Shown: positions 50,077 through 60,800 of the stretch, piece after piece
How the letters are laid out: every line of letters begins with the position of its first letter
Numbering within the stretch: the first letter of the stretch is position 1
Assembly: GCA_965249765.1 (NCBI GenBank)
Contig: CBDFMR010000005.1
Span: 1,488,001-1,552,000, forward strand
Length of the DNA stretch: 64,000 nt
Source: CBDFMR01 sp965249765
Lineage (GTDB): Bacteria > Bacteroidota > Bacteroidia > Chitinophagales > Saprospiraceae
Direction: 5' to 3'
The notes under the pieces: model-generated
The model's input: the letters and a program-made list of their open reading frames with translations, nothing else
What the model was told of the DNA's origin: nothing
Databases searched by the model: none
Made by a program: the position numbers and the translations under genes

Positions 50077-51486
50077 ATGACCAATCTATTAATTCTCATT
50101 GGATTCGTAGTGTTTCTCGCACTGCTACTCATTATCTTTTTTGTAAGTCGTTACAAGCGTTGCCCGTCTGACAAAATACTTGTCGTCTATGGAAGAACCA
50201 AAGGTGAGCAATCAGCGAAGTGCTATGCTGGAGGAGCAGCATTTGTATTACCTGTATTTCAAGATTACAGGTTTCTAGATCTTACGCCTATTAGCATAGA
50301 TGTCAATCTACAAGACGCCTTATCCAAACAAAATATCCGTGTGTCTGTACCGGCACAGTTTACGGTAGGAGTAAGCAATAAACCAAATCTAATGATTGCT
50401 GCCGCTGAGAGATTACTGGGATTGGACCAACCATCGATAAGATCACTGGCCCACGACATCATCATGGGTCAGATGAGACTGGTAATCGCCAACATGGACA
50501 TCGAAGAACTTAATACCGATCGTGACAAGTTTGTCGACTCTGTATATAGAAATGTGGGAAATGAGCTTCACAAAATTGGTCTAGAGCTGATCAACGTCAA
50601 TGTAACAGATATCCAGGATGAGTCGGGCTATATTCAGGCTCTTGGTAAAGAAGCCGCAGCTAAGGCTATTAACGATGCCAAGGTTAAAGTCGCAAATGAG
50701 GAACGAAGTGGGGCAATCGGACAGGCCGAGGCACAACAAGACCAAAGAACTAAGGTGTCCGATGCCAACAGCCGTGCAGAAATAGGTGAAGCAGATGCGC
50801 AAGCCAAAGCAACAGAGGGAAAAAATACGGCCGGAATAAAAATAGCAAACTCTAATGCTTCCCGTGATATAGAAATTGCTGAAGCTGAAAGAAGGGCTAC
50901 CGCAGCACAAAAAGTAGCCGCTGCCAAAGCGCTTGAAGAGGCATATAATGCGGAGCGAATAGCTGAAGATGCCAGGGCGAAAAAAGAACTTGCAAGAAAA
51001 CAAGCCGACGAAGTTGTGGAAGCTGACATCGAAAAGCAAAAAGCTGTCATCGCTGCACAGGCTGAGGCTGAGTGGCAGCGAGAAACCGCTAAGGGAGAGG
51101 CCGATGCCATCCTGGCTAAGTACATGGCGCAGGCAAAAGGACAAGAGGAATTACTTACCAAACAAGCTGAGGGATTTGAAAAGTTGGTCGCCGCTGCCAA
51201 TGGTGATCCACAGAGTGCCATCGGCTATCTTCTTGTTGATAAGCTCACCGCTCTTGCAGAGATTCAGACTTCAGCAATTAAAGATCTGGATATAGATAAG
51301 GTTGTAGTATATGACAATGGGTCAGGAAAGGGTGTAGGCAATTTTGTGCAAGGTCTTTATAGCATGATGCCACAATTAAGTGATTTTCTCGCTCAGAGTG
51401 GAATGAATCTGCCAGAGAGCTTGATAAAGACCAGTGAGCAAGAAGCGGAAAGTCCTGAAAATGGTCAAGAGACCACTGCGTCTTAG
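50077..51486 (+). CDS. Flotillin (SPFH/band 7) protein
   Basis: 469 residues. An N-terminal membrane helix (LLILIGFVVFLALLLIIFFVS) precedes the SPFH domain (about 40-190, SDKILVVYGRTKG ... DVNLQDALSKQNIRVSVPAQFTVGV). A long alanine/glutamate-rich coiled coil of the flotillin type runs from about 200 to 380 (AEAQQDQRTKVSDANSRAEIGEADAQAKATEGK). It oligomerises under the membrane and organises microdomains. It follows the NfeD-like gene in one operon and ends before an intrinsic terminator. Confidence 0.9.
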   Translation: MTNLLILIGFVVFLALLLIIFFVSRYKRCPSDKILVVYGRTKGEQSAKCYAGGAAFVLPVFQDYRFLDLTPISIDVNLQDALSKQNIRVSVPAQFTVGVSNKPNLMIAAAERLLGLDQPSIRSLAHDIIMGQMRLVIANMDIEELNTDRDKFVDSVYRNVGNELHKIGLELINVNVTDIQDESGYIQALGKEAAAKAINDAKVKVANEERSGAIGQAEAQQDQRTKVSDANSRAEIGEADAQAKATEGKNTAGIKIANSNASRDIEIAEAERRATAAQKVAAAKALEEAYNAERIAEDARAKKELARKQADEVVEADIEKQKAVIAAQAEAEWQRETAKGEADAILAKYMAQAKGQEELLTKQAEGFEKLVAAANGDPQSAIGYLLVDKLTALAEIQTSAIKDLDIDKVVVYDNGSGKGVGNFVQGLYSMMPQLSDFLAQSGMNLPESLIKTSEQEAESPENGQETTAS

Positions 51487-51519
51487 GTTTTCAGTACAGC
51501 AGACAGAAATTTTATCAGT

Positions 51520-51561
51520 GTGATCTAAGGTTGTTATACTCAACCTTAGATCACATTTTTT
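51520..51561 (+). terminator. Intrinsic terminator of the nfeD-flotillin operon
   Basis: A 14-bp hairpin (GTGATCTAAGGTTG with CAACCTTAGATCAC, loop TTATACT) followed by a run of T. It begins 34 bases after the flotillin stop. Confidence 0.85.
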
Positions 51562-51683
51562 TGTAAAGATTTTAAAATCTCATTGGTTCGCATGAACCTG
51601 CGATTTGACACCGACTTAACTTGTCCTTAACTTTTTTTATAAAACTCTCTACCTTCATCTACGTTTATTTTAAAACCCAAATC

Positions 51684-52322
51684 ATGCATCATCTAGTACT
51701 AGTGATCATTTATAGTCTTATGCTTTCCGGAAATTGCGGACAAGCAACTATCAAAACACAATCTATCATGCAATCAAGTCCAATGGAGCATAATAATGAA
51801 GTCATAACCCTCGGTGCGGGATGCTTTTGGTGTGTAGAAGCAGTTTTTCAAGAAATTGAAGGCGTCGAGAAAGTCGTTTCAGGATATATGGGAGGTCAGG
51901 TTGATGATCCTACTTATAAGATGATATGTACCGGTGAGACTGGTCATGCAGAAGTGGCACAATTATCTTTTGATCCTACCGTGGTCTCATTAGAAGAGAT
52001 ATTGGATATTTTCTGGGTGAGTCATGACCCTACAACGGTCAATAGACAAGGGGCTGATGCAGGAACACAATACAGGTCAGCAATTTTTTACCATGACGAT
52101 AATCAGAGAGTGATCGCAGAGAAAAGCAAGAAAGAACTGGCTACGGAGTATTGGGATGATCCAATAGTCACTGAAATAACGGAATTGTCAACTTTTTATC
52201 CAGCAGAAGACTATCATCAAGACTTTTACTCACTAAATCCGAACAACGGCTATTGTAGAGCAGTCATCAACCCTAAAATTGCCAAAGTTCGAAAAAAATT
52301 TGCTGACAAGCTCAAGAAATAG
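51684..52322 (+). CDS. msrA: Peptide methionine sulfoxide reductase MsrA
   Basis: About 212 residues from the ATG at 51684; an in-frame TTG at 51621 is less likely because the ATG gives a clean signal-like start (MHHLVLVIIYSLMLSGN). The catalytic motif GAGCFWCVEAVFQ has the active Cys, and YHQDFYSLNPNNGYC has the recycling region. Family motifs VVSGYMGG and GTQYRSAIFYHD are present. It reduces methionine-S-sulfoxide in proteins. The leading hydrophobic stretch suggests export to the periplasm or membrane. It stands alone between terminators. Confidence 0.93.
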   Translation: MHHLVLVIIYSLMLSGNCGQATIKTQSIMQSSPMEHNNEVITLGAGCFWCVEAVFQEIEGVEKVVSGYMGGQVDDPTYKMICTGETGHAEVAQLSFDPTVVSLEEILDIFWVSHDPTTVNRQGADAGTQYRSAIFYHDDNQRVIAEKSKKELATEYWDDPIVTEITELSTFYPAEDYHQDFYSLNPNNGYCRAVINPKIAKVRKKFADKLKK

Positions 52323-52348
52323 ACTCCATAAGACCTGAGCTCAACTCT

Positions 52349-53101
52349 CTAATCTACATACATTAAACTCCAGTTCTCCTGCATCTCCATGAGAGTCTTA
52401 TTCATCCAATCTTCAGCCATTTGAGAAGCGTTTTCTCCACCCATTTCATTAAGTGGAGATCCGAAATTTAGCTTGACTTGAATGGCCCATTTTCCACACA
52501 TTTTAATGTATTGCCTTATCATGCCAGGCTCATGCCAAAAGTCGTCAGGATGTTGATACTCGATGGTGATTGGGACGATCGGAATACTTATTTTGGATGC
52601 TTCTATGAAAGTTCCTTTCTTCAATGGCAAAACCTCACGATTGGGACTGATGGTTCCTTCTGGGTAAACTAGGACATTCCACCCAGCTTTAAGTGTATCT
52701 ACCATTGCTTGACGAGTCGCAACTCTGCTTGATTTATCTTCCCGCTTGACATAAATGATGCCTGTGATTTTAGCACCTTGACTGATCACCGGCATATCTG
52801 CTACTTCAGCTTTGGCGATTACGTAGGCGTCCAGATGTCGACATAGAATTACAGGATCTAGAAATGACCGATGATTGCTGACGTATAATGCTGTGTTACT
52901 TATTGGTTTACCCTCAACGGTTACATGAATATTCAGAATTTGATAAGCCAGTCGTAGCCAGTTTCTTCTGAGAAGGAAAGCTCTCTTCGGTGAATTTGAA
53001 AGTATAGGTATAGTGATGACATAAACAAGTACAAACAATGCCATAGAGACAACAATCATTAGGAATCTGATGCCGGCCAAGATGTATTTGAATATCCTCA
53101 A
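52349..53101 (-). CDS. 1-acyl-sn-glycerol-3-phosphate acyltransferase (PlsC-like)
   Basis: 250 residues. A hydrophobic N-terminus (ILAGIRFLMIVVSMALFVLVYVITIPIL) anchors it, and the acyltransferase blocks are present: NHRSFLDPVIL (block I, NHxxxxD), IIYVKREDKSSR (block II), and VYPEGTISPNREVLPLKKG (block III, EGT). It adds the second acyl chain to lysophosphatidic acid at the membrane. It is followed 42 bases on, in the - direction, by lysS upstream, so both may share a transcript. A standard core gene. Confidence 0.9.
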   Translation of the reverse strand: MRIFKYILAGIRFLMIVVSMALFVLVYVITIPILSNSPKRAFLLRRNWLRLAYQILNIHVTVEGKPISNTALYVSNHRSFLDPVILCRHLDAYVIAKAEVADMPVISQGAKITGIIYVKREDKSSRVATRQAMVDTLKAGWNVLVYPEGTISPNREVLPLKKGTFIEASKISIPIVPITIEYQHPDDFWHEPGMIRQYIKMCGKWAIQVKLNFGSPLNEMGGENASQMAEDWMNKTLMEMQENWSLMYVD

Positions 53102-53142
53102 GAAAAACAGTTTCTTATATAAAATCCCTAATCTTTAAACCC

Positions 53143-54669
53143 TCAACTCTCATCCCTCTTCTCCTTCTCCTGCTTCATCTGAGGGAAAAACAGAACATCT
53201 TGTATGGAATCTTGATTGGTAATAATCATGGCAAGACGATCCATCCCTATCCCCAGACCCGCCGTAGGGGGCATTCCATATTCCAATGCTCTGAGGAAAT
53301 CTTCATCTAACACCATGGATTCATCATCACCACGTTTTCCCAGTTCTAGCTGTGCTTCAAATCGTTCCCTTTGATCGATGGGATCATTTAGTTCTGAAAA
53401 AGCATTGCATATCTCTTTGCCATTACATATGGCTTCAAAACGCTCAACAAGACCTTCCTTAGATGCATGCTTTTTAGCGAGGGGTGACATTTCGATAGGG
53501 TAGTCTGTTATAAATGTTGGTTGAATGAGTTGACCTTCGCACTTTTCACCAAATATCTCATCGATGAGTTTTCCTTTCCCCATGGATGCATCAACTTCGA
53601 TGTGGAGTGATTTGGCTGTTGCCCTGAGTCCATCTTCATCCATTTCTGATATATCAATTTCAGTATAATTCTCGATAACCTCATACATGGTCATACTTTT
53701 CCATGGTCTCTTGAAGTCGATATCGTTTTCTCCAACTTTAATAATTGTTGACCCCGTTACGTCTAGAGCCACTTTCTCCACCATCTCTTCCACGAGATTC
53801 ATCATCCATTGGTAATCTTTGTAGGCTACATACAACTCTATCTGAGTAAACTCCGGGTTGTGAAATCGACTCATACCTTCATTTCTGAAGTCCTTAGAAA
53901 ACTCGTAAACTCCATCATAACCACCCACTATAAGTCTCTTGAGGTATAACTCATTTGCTATCCGCAGATACAATTTCATATCCAACGTGTTATGATGAGT
54001 TGTAAACGGCCGGGCCAGAGCACCTCCATACAAAGGTTGTAGAATTGGGGTCTCCACTTCTAGGTAACCCTTATCATCGAGATACGCTCTCATTGTATTA
54101 TACATGCGAGATCTTTTGACAAAGACATCCCGTACTTCAGGGTTGACTACTAGATCGACATAGCGCTGTCTGTATCTTTGTTCTGGATCCGTAAAAGCAT
54201 CATGGACATTTCCTTTGGCATCCGTCTTTACTACAGGAAGAGGTCGAAGAGATTTTGATAAGAGAGTCAATTCTTTTACATGTATGGTCAACTGTCCCAT
54301 TTTGGTAAAAAAGGCATACCCTCTCACACCGATGTAATCCCCCAGATCCATCCATTTCTTGAACAAGCCATTATACATGGTCTTATCTTCATCGGGGCAG
54401 ATGTCATCTCTCGAAATATAAAGTTGAATCCTGCCATCGCTTCCCATAATCTCTGCAAAGGACGCCTTGCCCATGATTCGCCTTGACATGAGCCTTCCGG
54501 CTACGACCACATCAATATAGTCTTCATTCCCTTCTTTGAAGTTGTTTTTTATTTCCGTTATAGTTGTATTAATGGGAAATGTCGCGCTGGGATAAGGGTC
54601 AATGCCAGCATCTTTAATCTTTTGAAGGTTTTCTCTTCTTACTATTTCCTGCTCACTGAGGTTTGTCAT
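53143..54669 (-). CDS. lysS: Lysyl-tRNA synthetase, class II
   Basis: 508 residues. An N-terminal OB anticodon-binding domain (IDVVVAGRLMSRRIMGKASFAEIM, GRIQLYIS) is followed by the class II catalytic core: motif 2 FRNEGMSRFHNPEFTQIELY and motif 3 GLGIGMDRLAMIITN. It charges tRNA-Lys. The C-terminus is basic (KQEKEKRDES). Length and motif order are normal for bacterial LysS. Confidence 0.95.
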   Translation of the reverse strand: MTNLSEQEIVRRENLQKIKDAGIDPYPSATFPINTTITEIKNNFKEGNEDYIDVVVAGRLMSRRIMGKASFAEIMGSDGRIQLYISRDDICPDEDKTMYNGLFKKWMDLGDYIGVRGYAFFTKMGQLTIHVKELTLLSKSLRPLPVVKTDAKGNVHDAFTDPEQRYRQRYVDLVVNPEVRDVFVKRSRMYNTMRAYLDDKGYLEVETPILQPLYGGALARPFTTHHNTLDMKLYLRIANELYLKRLIVGGYDGVYEFSKDFRNEGMSRFHNPEFTQIELYVAYKDYQWMMNLVEEMVEKVALDVTGSTIIKVGENDIDFKRPWKSMTMYEVIENYTEIDISEMDEDGLRATAKSLHIEVDASMGKGKLIDEIFGEKCEGQLIQPTFITDYPIEMSPLAKKHASKEGLVERFEAICNGKEICNAFSELNDPIDQRERFEAQLELGKRGDDESMVLDEDFLRALEYGMPPTAGLGIGMDRLAMIITNQDSIQDVLFFPQMKQEKEKRDES

Positions 54670-54813
54670 TATTATTATAATAATCTCTATTAGGCAGCAA
54701 AAATAGACATTCTATTGCAGCAAATTATTCCTATTTTTGGCATGGAATTCGTTTTATCACCTATTACGATAAATCCGGTCATTTACAAACGGAATATTTT
54801 GTGACTATTTGAT

Positions 54814-57800
54814 ATGGATTTAATGGACTTCATGAGACGTTATTGCTACTTCGCCCTTTGTATTCTCACCATGCAGCTGTCTAGCTATGGACAGGGGTTG
54901 ATTGTTAATGAGGTTTCTCAAGGAACGGGTGGACTCAAGGAGTGGGTCGAGTTGGTTGTAGTGGGTTCTCCATGTGCAACTGTAGACATAAGAGGTTGGG
55001 TAATAGATGATAACAATGGATTATTTACGAGTTGTCCTCCCAATGCAGAACATGGTGCATTGGCTGGAGTGGGATTAAACAAAGGTCATATTCGATTTAA
55101 AAATCATGCAGATTGGGCTGAAGTTCCGGTAGGGACAGTAATACTTTTGTATGCTTGGGAACCAGGAGTCCCAAATGCACAAGCTGAGATTTTTCCTCTT
55201 ACTGTTGACTATGATGACGCGGATTGTGACTTTCTAAGGGTCGTCCCAATCAATGCAGCTAGTTTCGCTCACCTAGAACAAAGTAATACGCTGCCAATAT
55301 TTGCTTCCGGAGGCTCCTGTGCTCAAAATAGGACATGCCCTAATGGGACTGCTACTCCCGGAAATCCGAGCTATGGAGGAACTTACGTAAATGTGGGAAA
55401 CCAATCGTTTGTTGGAAATATTTCGATACCAGTTAGTGGGGTTATTGGCTTAAGGAATGGTGGGGATGCATTTCAGGTGAGGAATCCATCGTACGCTTAC
55501 TTTCATGGTTTTTCCTGGGGCTCTGGAGATGGTGGCAGCTGTGGAATGGCTCCCACGCTTACCGGTGGGCCAGATAACCTACATATTTCGGCAACGGGAG
55601 CTGCGAACAATGCTTATCAGTTCCAGAATATAATTAGTGATGATTATCGTGTCGTAGGAAATTTTGCAAAGGTTACTGCTTCTACCTCACAATCTCCCGG
55701 TGAAGCCAATTCTTGCGCAAATGCCCAATGGATCGCCTCTCTTAGATACCCACCCGACGATGAATTTAGTGATGGTAGTGGGGCTTGTGTAACATCAGAC
55801 CCTACAACTTACATGGTTTGTGAAGGGGAGACCATAGATCTTGAGTTGACTGGATGCGAGTCTGATACATATAGCTGGATATCCAATAATACTTCTATAG
55901 TCTCTATTTCAGGGATGACAACTACTCAATCCACTACAATACTAGGTGTCAGCGTTGGAACAACGACGGTCGATGTCACAGCTATATTAAATAATACGAA
56001 TTTGGGAACCTTCGCCGGATGTCCCCTCACAACAGAAGAAACTTATTCGTTCACCGTAGAGGTAACTCCGGCTGATGTACCTACATTATCCCCTATAGGA
56101 TCATTTTGTGAAAGTGACATGGCTGTAGGTCTAAATATCTCTCAGGATGGTTATACTGGTTCATGGTCGGGTCTTGGTGTGACTGGTAATACTTTCGATC
56201 CTAGATCGGCCGGGTCGGGAGGATCGCCTCATACATTGACATTTACACCTGATCCGATGCAGTGTGCTATTGCAAATACTCTGATGGTGGTGGTGTTGCC
56301 TAATGTTACACCTATCCTCACCTCGTTGGGACCGTTCTGTGATTCTGATCTATCATTTCCATTGATTACAACCCAAGATGGAATAAATGGAAACTGGTCA
56401 GGACCGGGCGTTACTGGCAATGCCTTTGATCCTGGAACCGCTGGTGCAGGAGGATCACCGCATACGTTGACATTCACCCCTTTGGCTGGACAATGTGCTT
56501 CACCCAATTCAATGATGGTGACTGTTGAAGAAGCCCCTGACGCAGGGACAAATGGAACATTGACTTTATGTGAGGGTGATGCGTTGAGTGAGGCTATCTT
56601 ACTTGGCTCACTAGGCGGAACACCTGATGGCGGAGAAACGTGGAGTCCGGGAGTACCAGGGACAGCGATGGCAGATGCGACCTATACCTATACGGTAAGT
56701 GGCATATCACCTTGTATGAACGCCATGGCTACAGTTATGCTGACAGTAAATACCCCCCCTGATGCTGGAACAAATGGCGCATTGACCTTATGTGCAGGTG
56801 ATGGACTGAGTGAGGCGATCTTGTTTGACGAGTTGGGCGGAACACCCGATGGCGGAGGAACGTGGAGTCCGGGAGTACCGGGAACAGCAACGGCAGATGA
56901 TACCTATACATATACGGTGACCGGAACGAGTCCATGCTTGAATGCCTCAGCGATGGTGCAGCTTATTGTTCATGCCAACCCCGATGTAGATGACATCACC
57001 GATGTAGTGATGTGCAACAGCTATACATTGCCGGCGATCACGGGGACGAACCTTTCTGGAAATGAAGCATATTGGACTGGTCCCAACGGAACGGGGACAC
57101 AGTACATTGCCGGACAAATGATTACAGCTGATATTACCTTGTTTATCTATGACGAGAGTGGAACGATGCCGAATTGTAGTGACGAAGAGAGCTTCATGAT
57201 AGATATCACGCCACCCCCGAGTTTGGATGCGGTAATGAATGTGATAGAGTGTGGCAGTTATACATTACCTACGATCACGGGAATGAATCTTACGGGAAGT
57301 GAGTCGTATTATGATGGACCGGGAGGGACAGGTATGCAGTACACAGTAGGACAATCGATTACATCGAGCATAGGGACGATGTATATATATAATGGGATGA
57401 CAGGGTGTGAAGATGAGGAGAGTTTCTCGATAACGATAAACACATCCCCCGATATAGATGACATCACCGATGTAGTGATGTGCAACAGTTATACATTGCC
57501 GGCGATCACGGGGACGAACCTTTCTGGAAATGAAGCGTATTGGACTGGTCCCAACGGAACGGGGACACAGTACATTGCCGGACAAATGATTACAGCTGAT
57601 ATTACCTTGTTTATCAATGACGATAGTGGAACGATGCCGAATTGTAGTGACGAAGAATCCTTTAATATTACCATTGCACCACCACCTGATTTAGATCCTG
57701 TTTCAAATGTAATTTCATGTGACCTTTATGTGTTACCTGTCATTACAGGATCGAATTTGACAGGTGGTCAGCTTTATTATGATGGTCCCGGAGGAATTGG

Positions 57801-60800
57801 AACCTCATTTGGTCCTGGTCAAGTTATCACATCTTCAATTGCAACATTGTTTGTTTATGATGGAACTGTAGACTGCGATGATGAAGAGTCTTTTTCCATA
57901 ACGATTAACTCGACTCCGGTGATTGATGATATGAGTAATGTGACAGCATGTCAAAATTATACGCTTCCTTTAATCACGGGATTCAACCTTACTGGTAACG
58001 AGGCTTATTATACTGCACCTAACGGAGGTGGAATGTCATTTTCTTCAGGTCAGGTTATTACAAATGATATCACTTTATTTATATATGACGAGACGGGAAC
58101 AACTCCTAACTGTGCCGATGATGAAAGTTTTACAATTACGATTAACGAACCACCGAATTTAGATGTGCCTCCTAATGTTAGCGAATGTGACCTCTACATT
58201 CTTCCCGGTATTTCCGGATCCAACTTGACTGGCAGTGAAAACTACTTTAGTGGTCCTGGTGGAACGGGCATTCCCTATTTCGTAGGTCAAATGATAACAT
58301 CGACTATTCCAGTAATTTACGTCTACGATGGAGTCCTTGACTGTGGTGATGAAGAAAGCTTTTCTATAACGATATTCCCTTCTCCTTCAGTGGAAGATAT
58401 TCTGGATCAAACTATCTGTGATAGCTATCAACTCCCTATGATAACGGGATTAAATTTATCAGGAAATGAAAGCTATTGGACACAATCTGGAGGAATGGGC
58501 AATAAATTTTTTGCTGGACAGATGATCACATCCAGTCAGACGTTGTTTATCTATGACGAAACTGGATCTATGCCCAATTGCTTTTCTGAGGAGTCTTTTT
58601 CTATAACTATAAACATTAGCCCGGATGTTGATGACCTTTCTAATGTGGCGCAATGTGAAAGCTATGAGCTACCTCCTATAACTGGTATCAACCTTACTGG
58701 TTCAGAATCATACTGGACTGGGCCAAATGGAACTGGAATGCAACTTTCTCCAGGGGACATGGTCACCGAAGACAATACACTTTTTATTTATAATGAGACT
58801 GGAACATCTCCCAATTGCTCTGGCGAGGAAATATTTTTCGTAGCCATTTTTGATCAGCCTAACGCTGGCGTTGATGTTAGTTCGTCCGTATGCGAAGGTA
58901 TCATTCTAGATCTTACAACCGTGCTTTCAGGTGCAGATGTAGGTGGAGTGTTTACGGATGATAGTGGTACCCGAGCATTGTCGGGCAATAATTTTAATAC
59001 AACTGGTTTGGCTGGCGCAACTTACCAGTTCACCTATGAGCTGACTGCACAACCACCCTGCCTTGATGATAAATCGATTCTTATGATAACAGTTGTCACA
59101 AGTGTGAGCGCTGGCAACGATAATTCTGAAAGCACGTGTAAAGGCAATATGATCGACTTGTTTACTCTACTTGATGGAGCGGATGCGGGTGGTAGCTTTA
59201 CGGACGATGATGGGACAGGAGCGTTAGTTGGTTCAGTATTCAACACTACAGGATTTGGAGGGGGAAGCTTTGATTTTTCATATAATATTGGAGACGGAGT
59301 GATTTGTCCCGAAGATGAGGCAATTATCACGGTTAATGTATTTGACAACATTGATATTAATAATCCTGGCGATGTAGCGGAATGTGGCTCTTACATCCTA
59401 CCCACGATTGTTGGGGTAAATTTGACAGGAGGTGAAGCCTATTTCGATGCACCCATGGGGATGGGTAATCAATATGATGCAGGTGACATGATAACTGTAT
59501 CAATAACTTTGTATTTATATGATTCAAATCGCAATTGCGAAGATCAAGAGGAGCTAAATATTTCGATCACTGATTCGCCTCTATTAGATAATCCTGGTAA
59601 TCAACAGGCTTGTGGCTCATATACACTTCCTTTAATTACAGGAAGTGATCTTACTGGAGCTGAAGCCTATTACGACGCACCACTGGGAATGGGAAATCAG
59701 TATACTGAAGGAAACATGATTTTTGCTGATGTTACTCTATATATCTACGATGGGGCACCAGGGTGCGATGATGAAACTAGTTTTATAGTTGATATCAACG
59801 ACTTACCTGATATTGACGGGATGCCGAATGTAGTACAGTGTGGACAATATATCCTTCCAGATATCACTGGCACTAATCTTACAGGAAATGAATCATTTTG
59901 GTCTCAATCAGGGGGCGCCGGTACTCAATACTTAGAGGGAGACATCATTTCCGGGGATATTCTCTTATATATATATGACGGTGTGGTTGGTTGCGAAGAT
60001 CAAGAGTCATTTACTATAGATATTTCGCCTGCACCTGAGATTATTGAGATAGCAGACTTAACGGAGTGTGACGAGGTGACGTTACCTATAATTACTGGAT
60101 CTAACTTGACAGGAAATGAATCCTATTGGACAATGTCTGGAGGGACAGGGATACAATACTTTGATGGAGATCTCATAGATGCCAATATTACTTTATATCT
60201 GTATGATGGATTCCCTAGTTGTGATGATCAAGATACAGTCAGTATTGCAATAGCCACAACATCGACAGTCGATGATTTAGCAGATGTGATAGAGTGTGGC
60301 CAATTCATTCTTCCGGAGATAACTGGGACTAATTTGAGCGGTAATGAAGCGTACTACGATATTACTGGAGGTGCTGGTATTATGTACCTTGAAGGAGATG
60401 TCATTACTTCTTCCATTCTACTTTTTATTTATGACGGAGCTGCTGGATGCGATAGTGAAGAAAGCGTCAGTATAGTGATCAATTTACCTATTGATGAATT
60501 GTTTACTATAACTACAAGCTATTGCATCGATGATACGCCTGATGTTTTACCAGGAACATCCGACAATGGAATTACAGGTACTTGGCTACCAACATCTATT
60601 GCGACGGATGCAGCAGGAATGTCAGACTACATTTTTACTCCTGATGCCGATCAATGCGCCAATTCTTATACGCTCACTGTTACCATCAACGATTGCAATT
60701 GTATCATCGACATCCCTGTGGTCAGCAATATTCAGTGTGATGACAATGGTACGGATACAGATCCATCGGATGATATCTATACATTTGACATAATCGTGAC

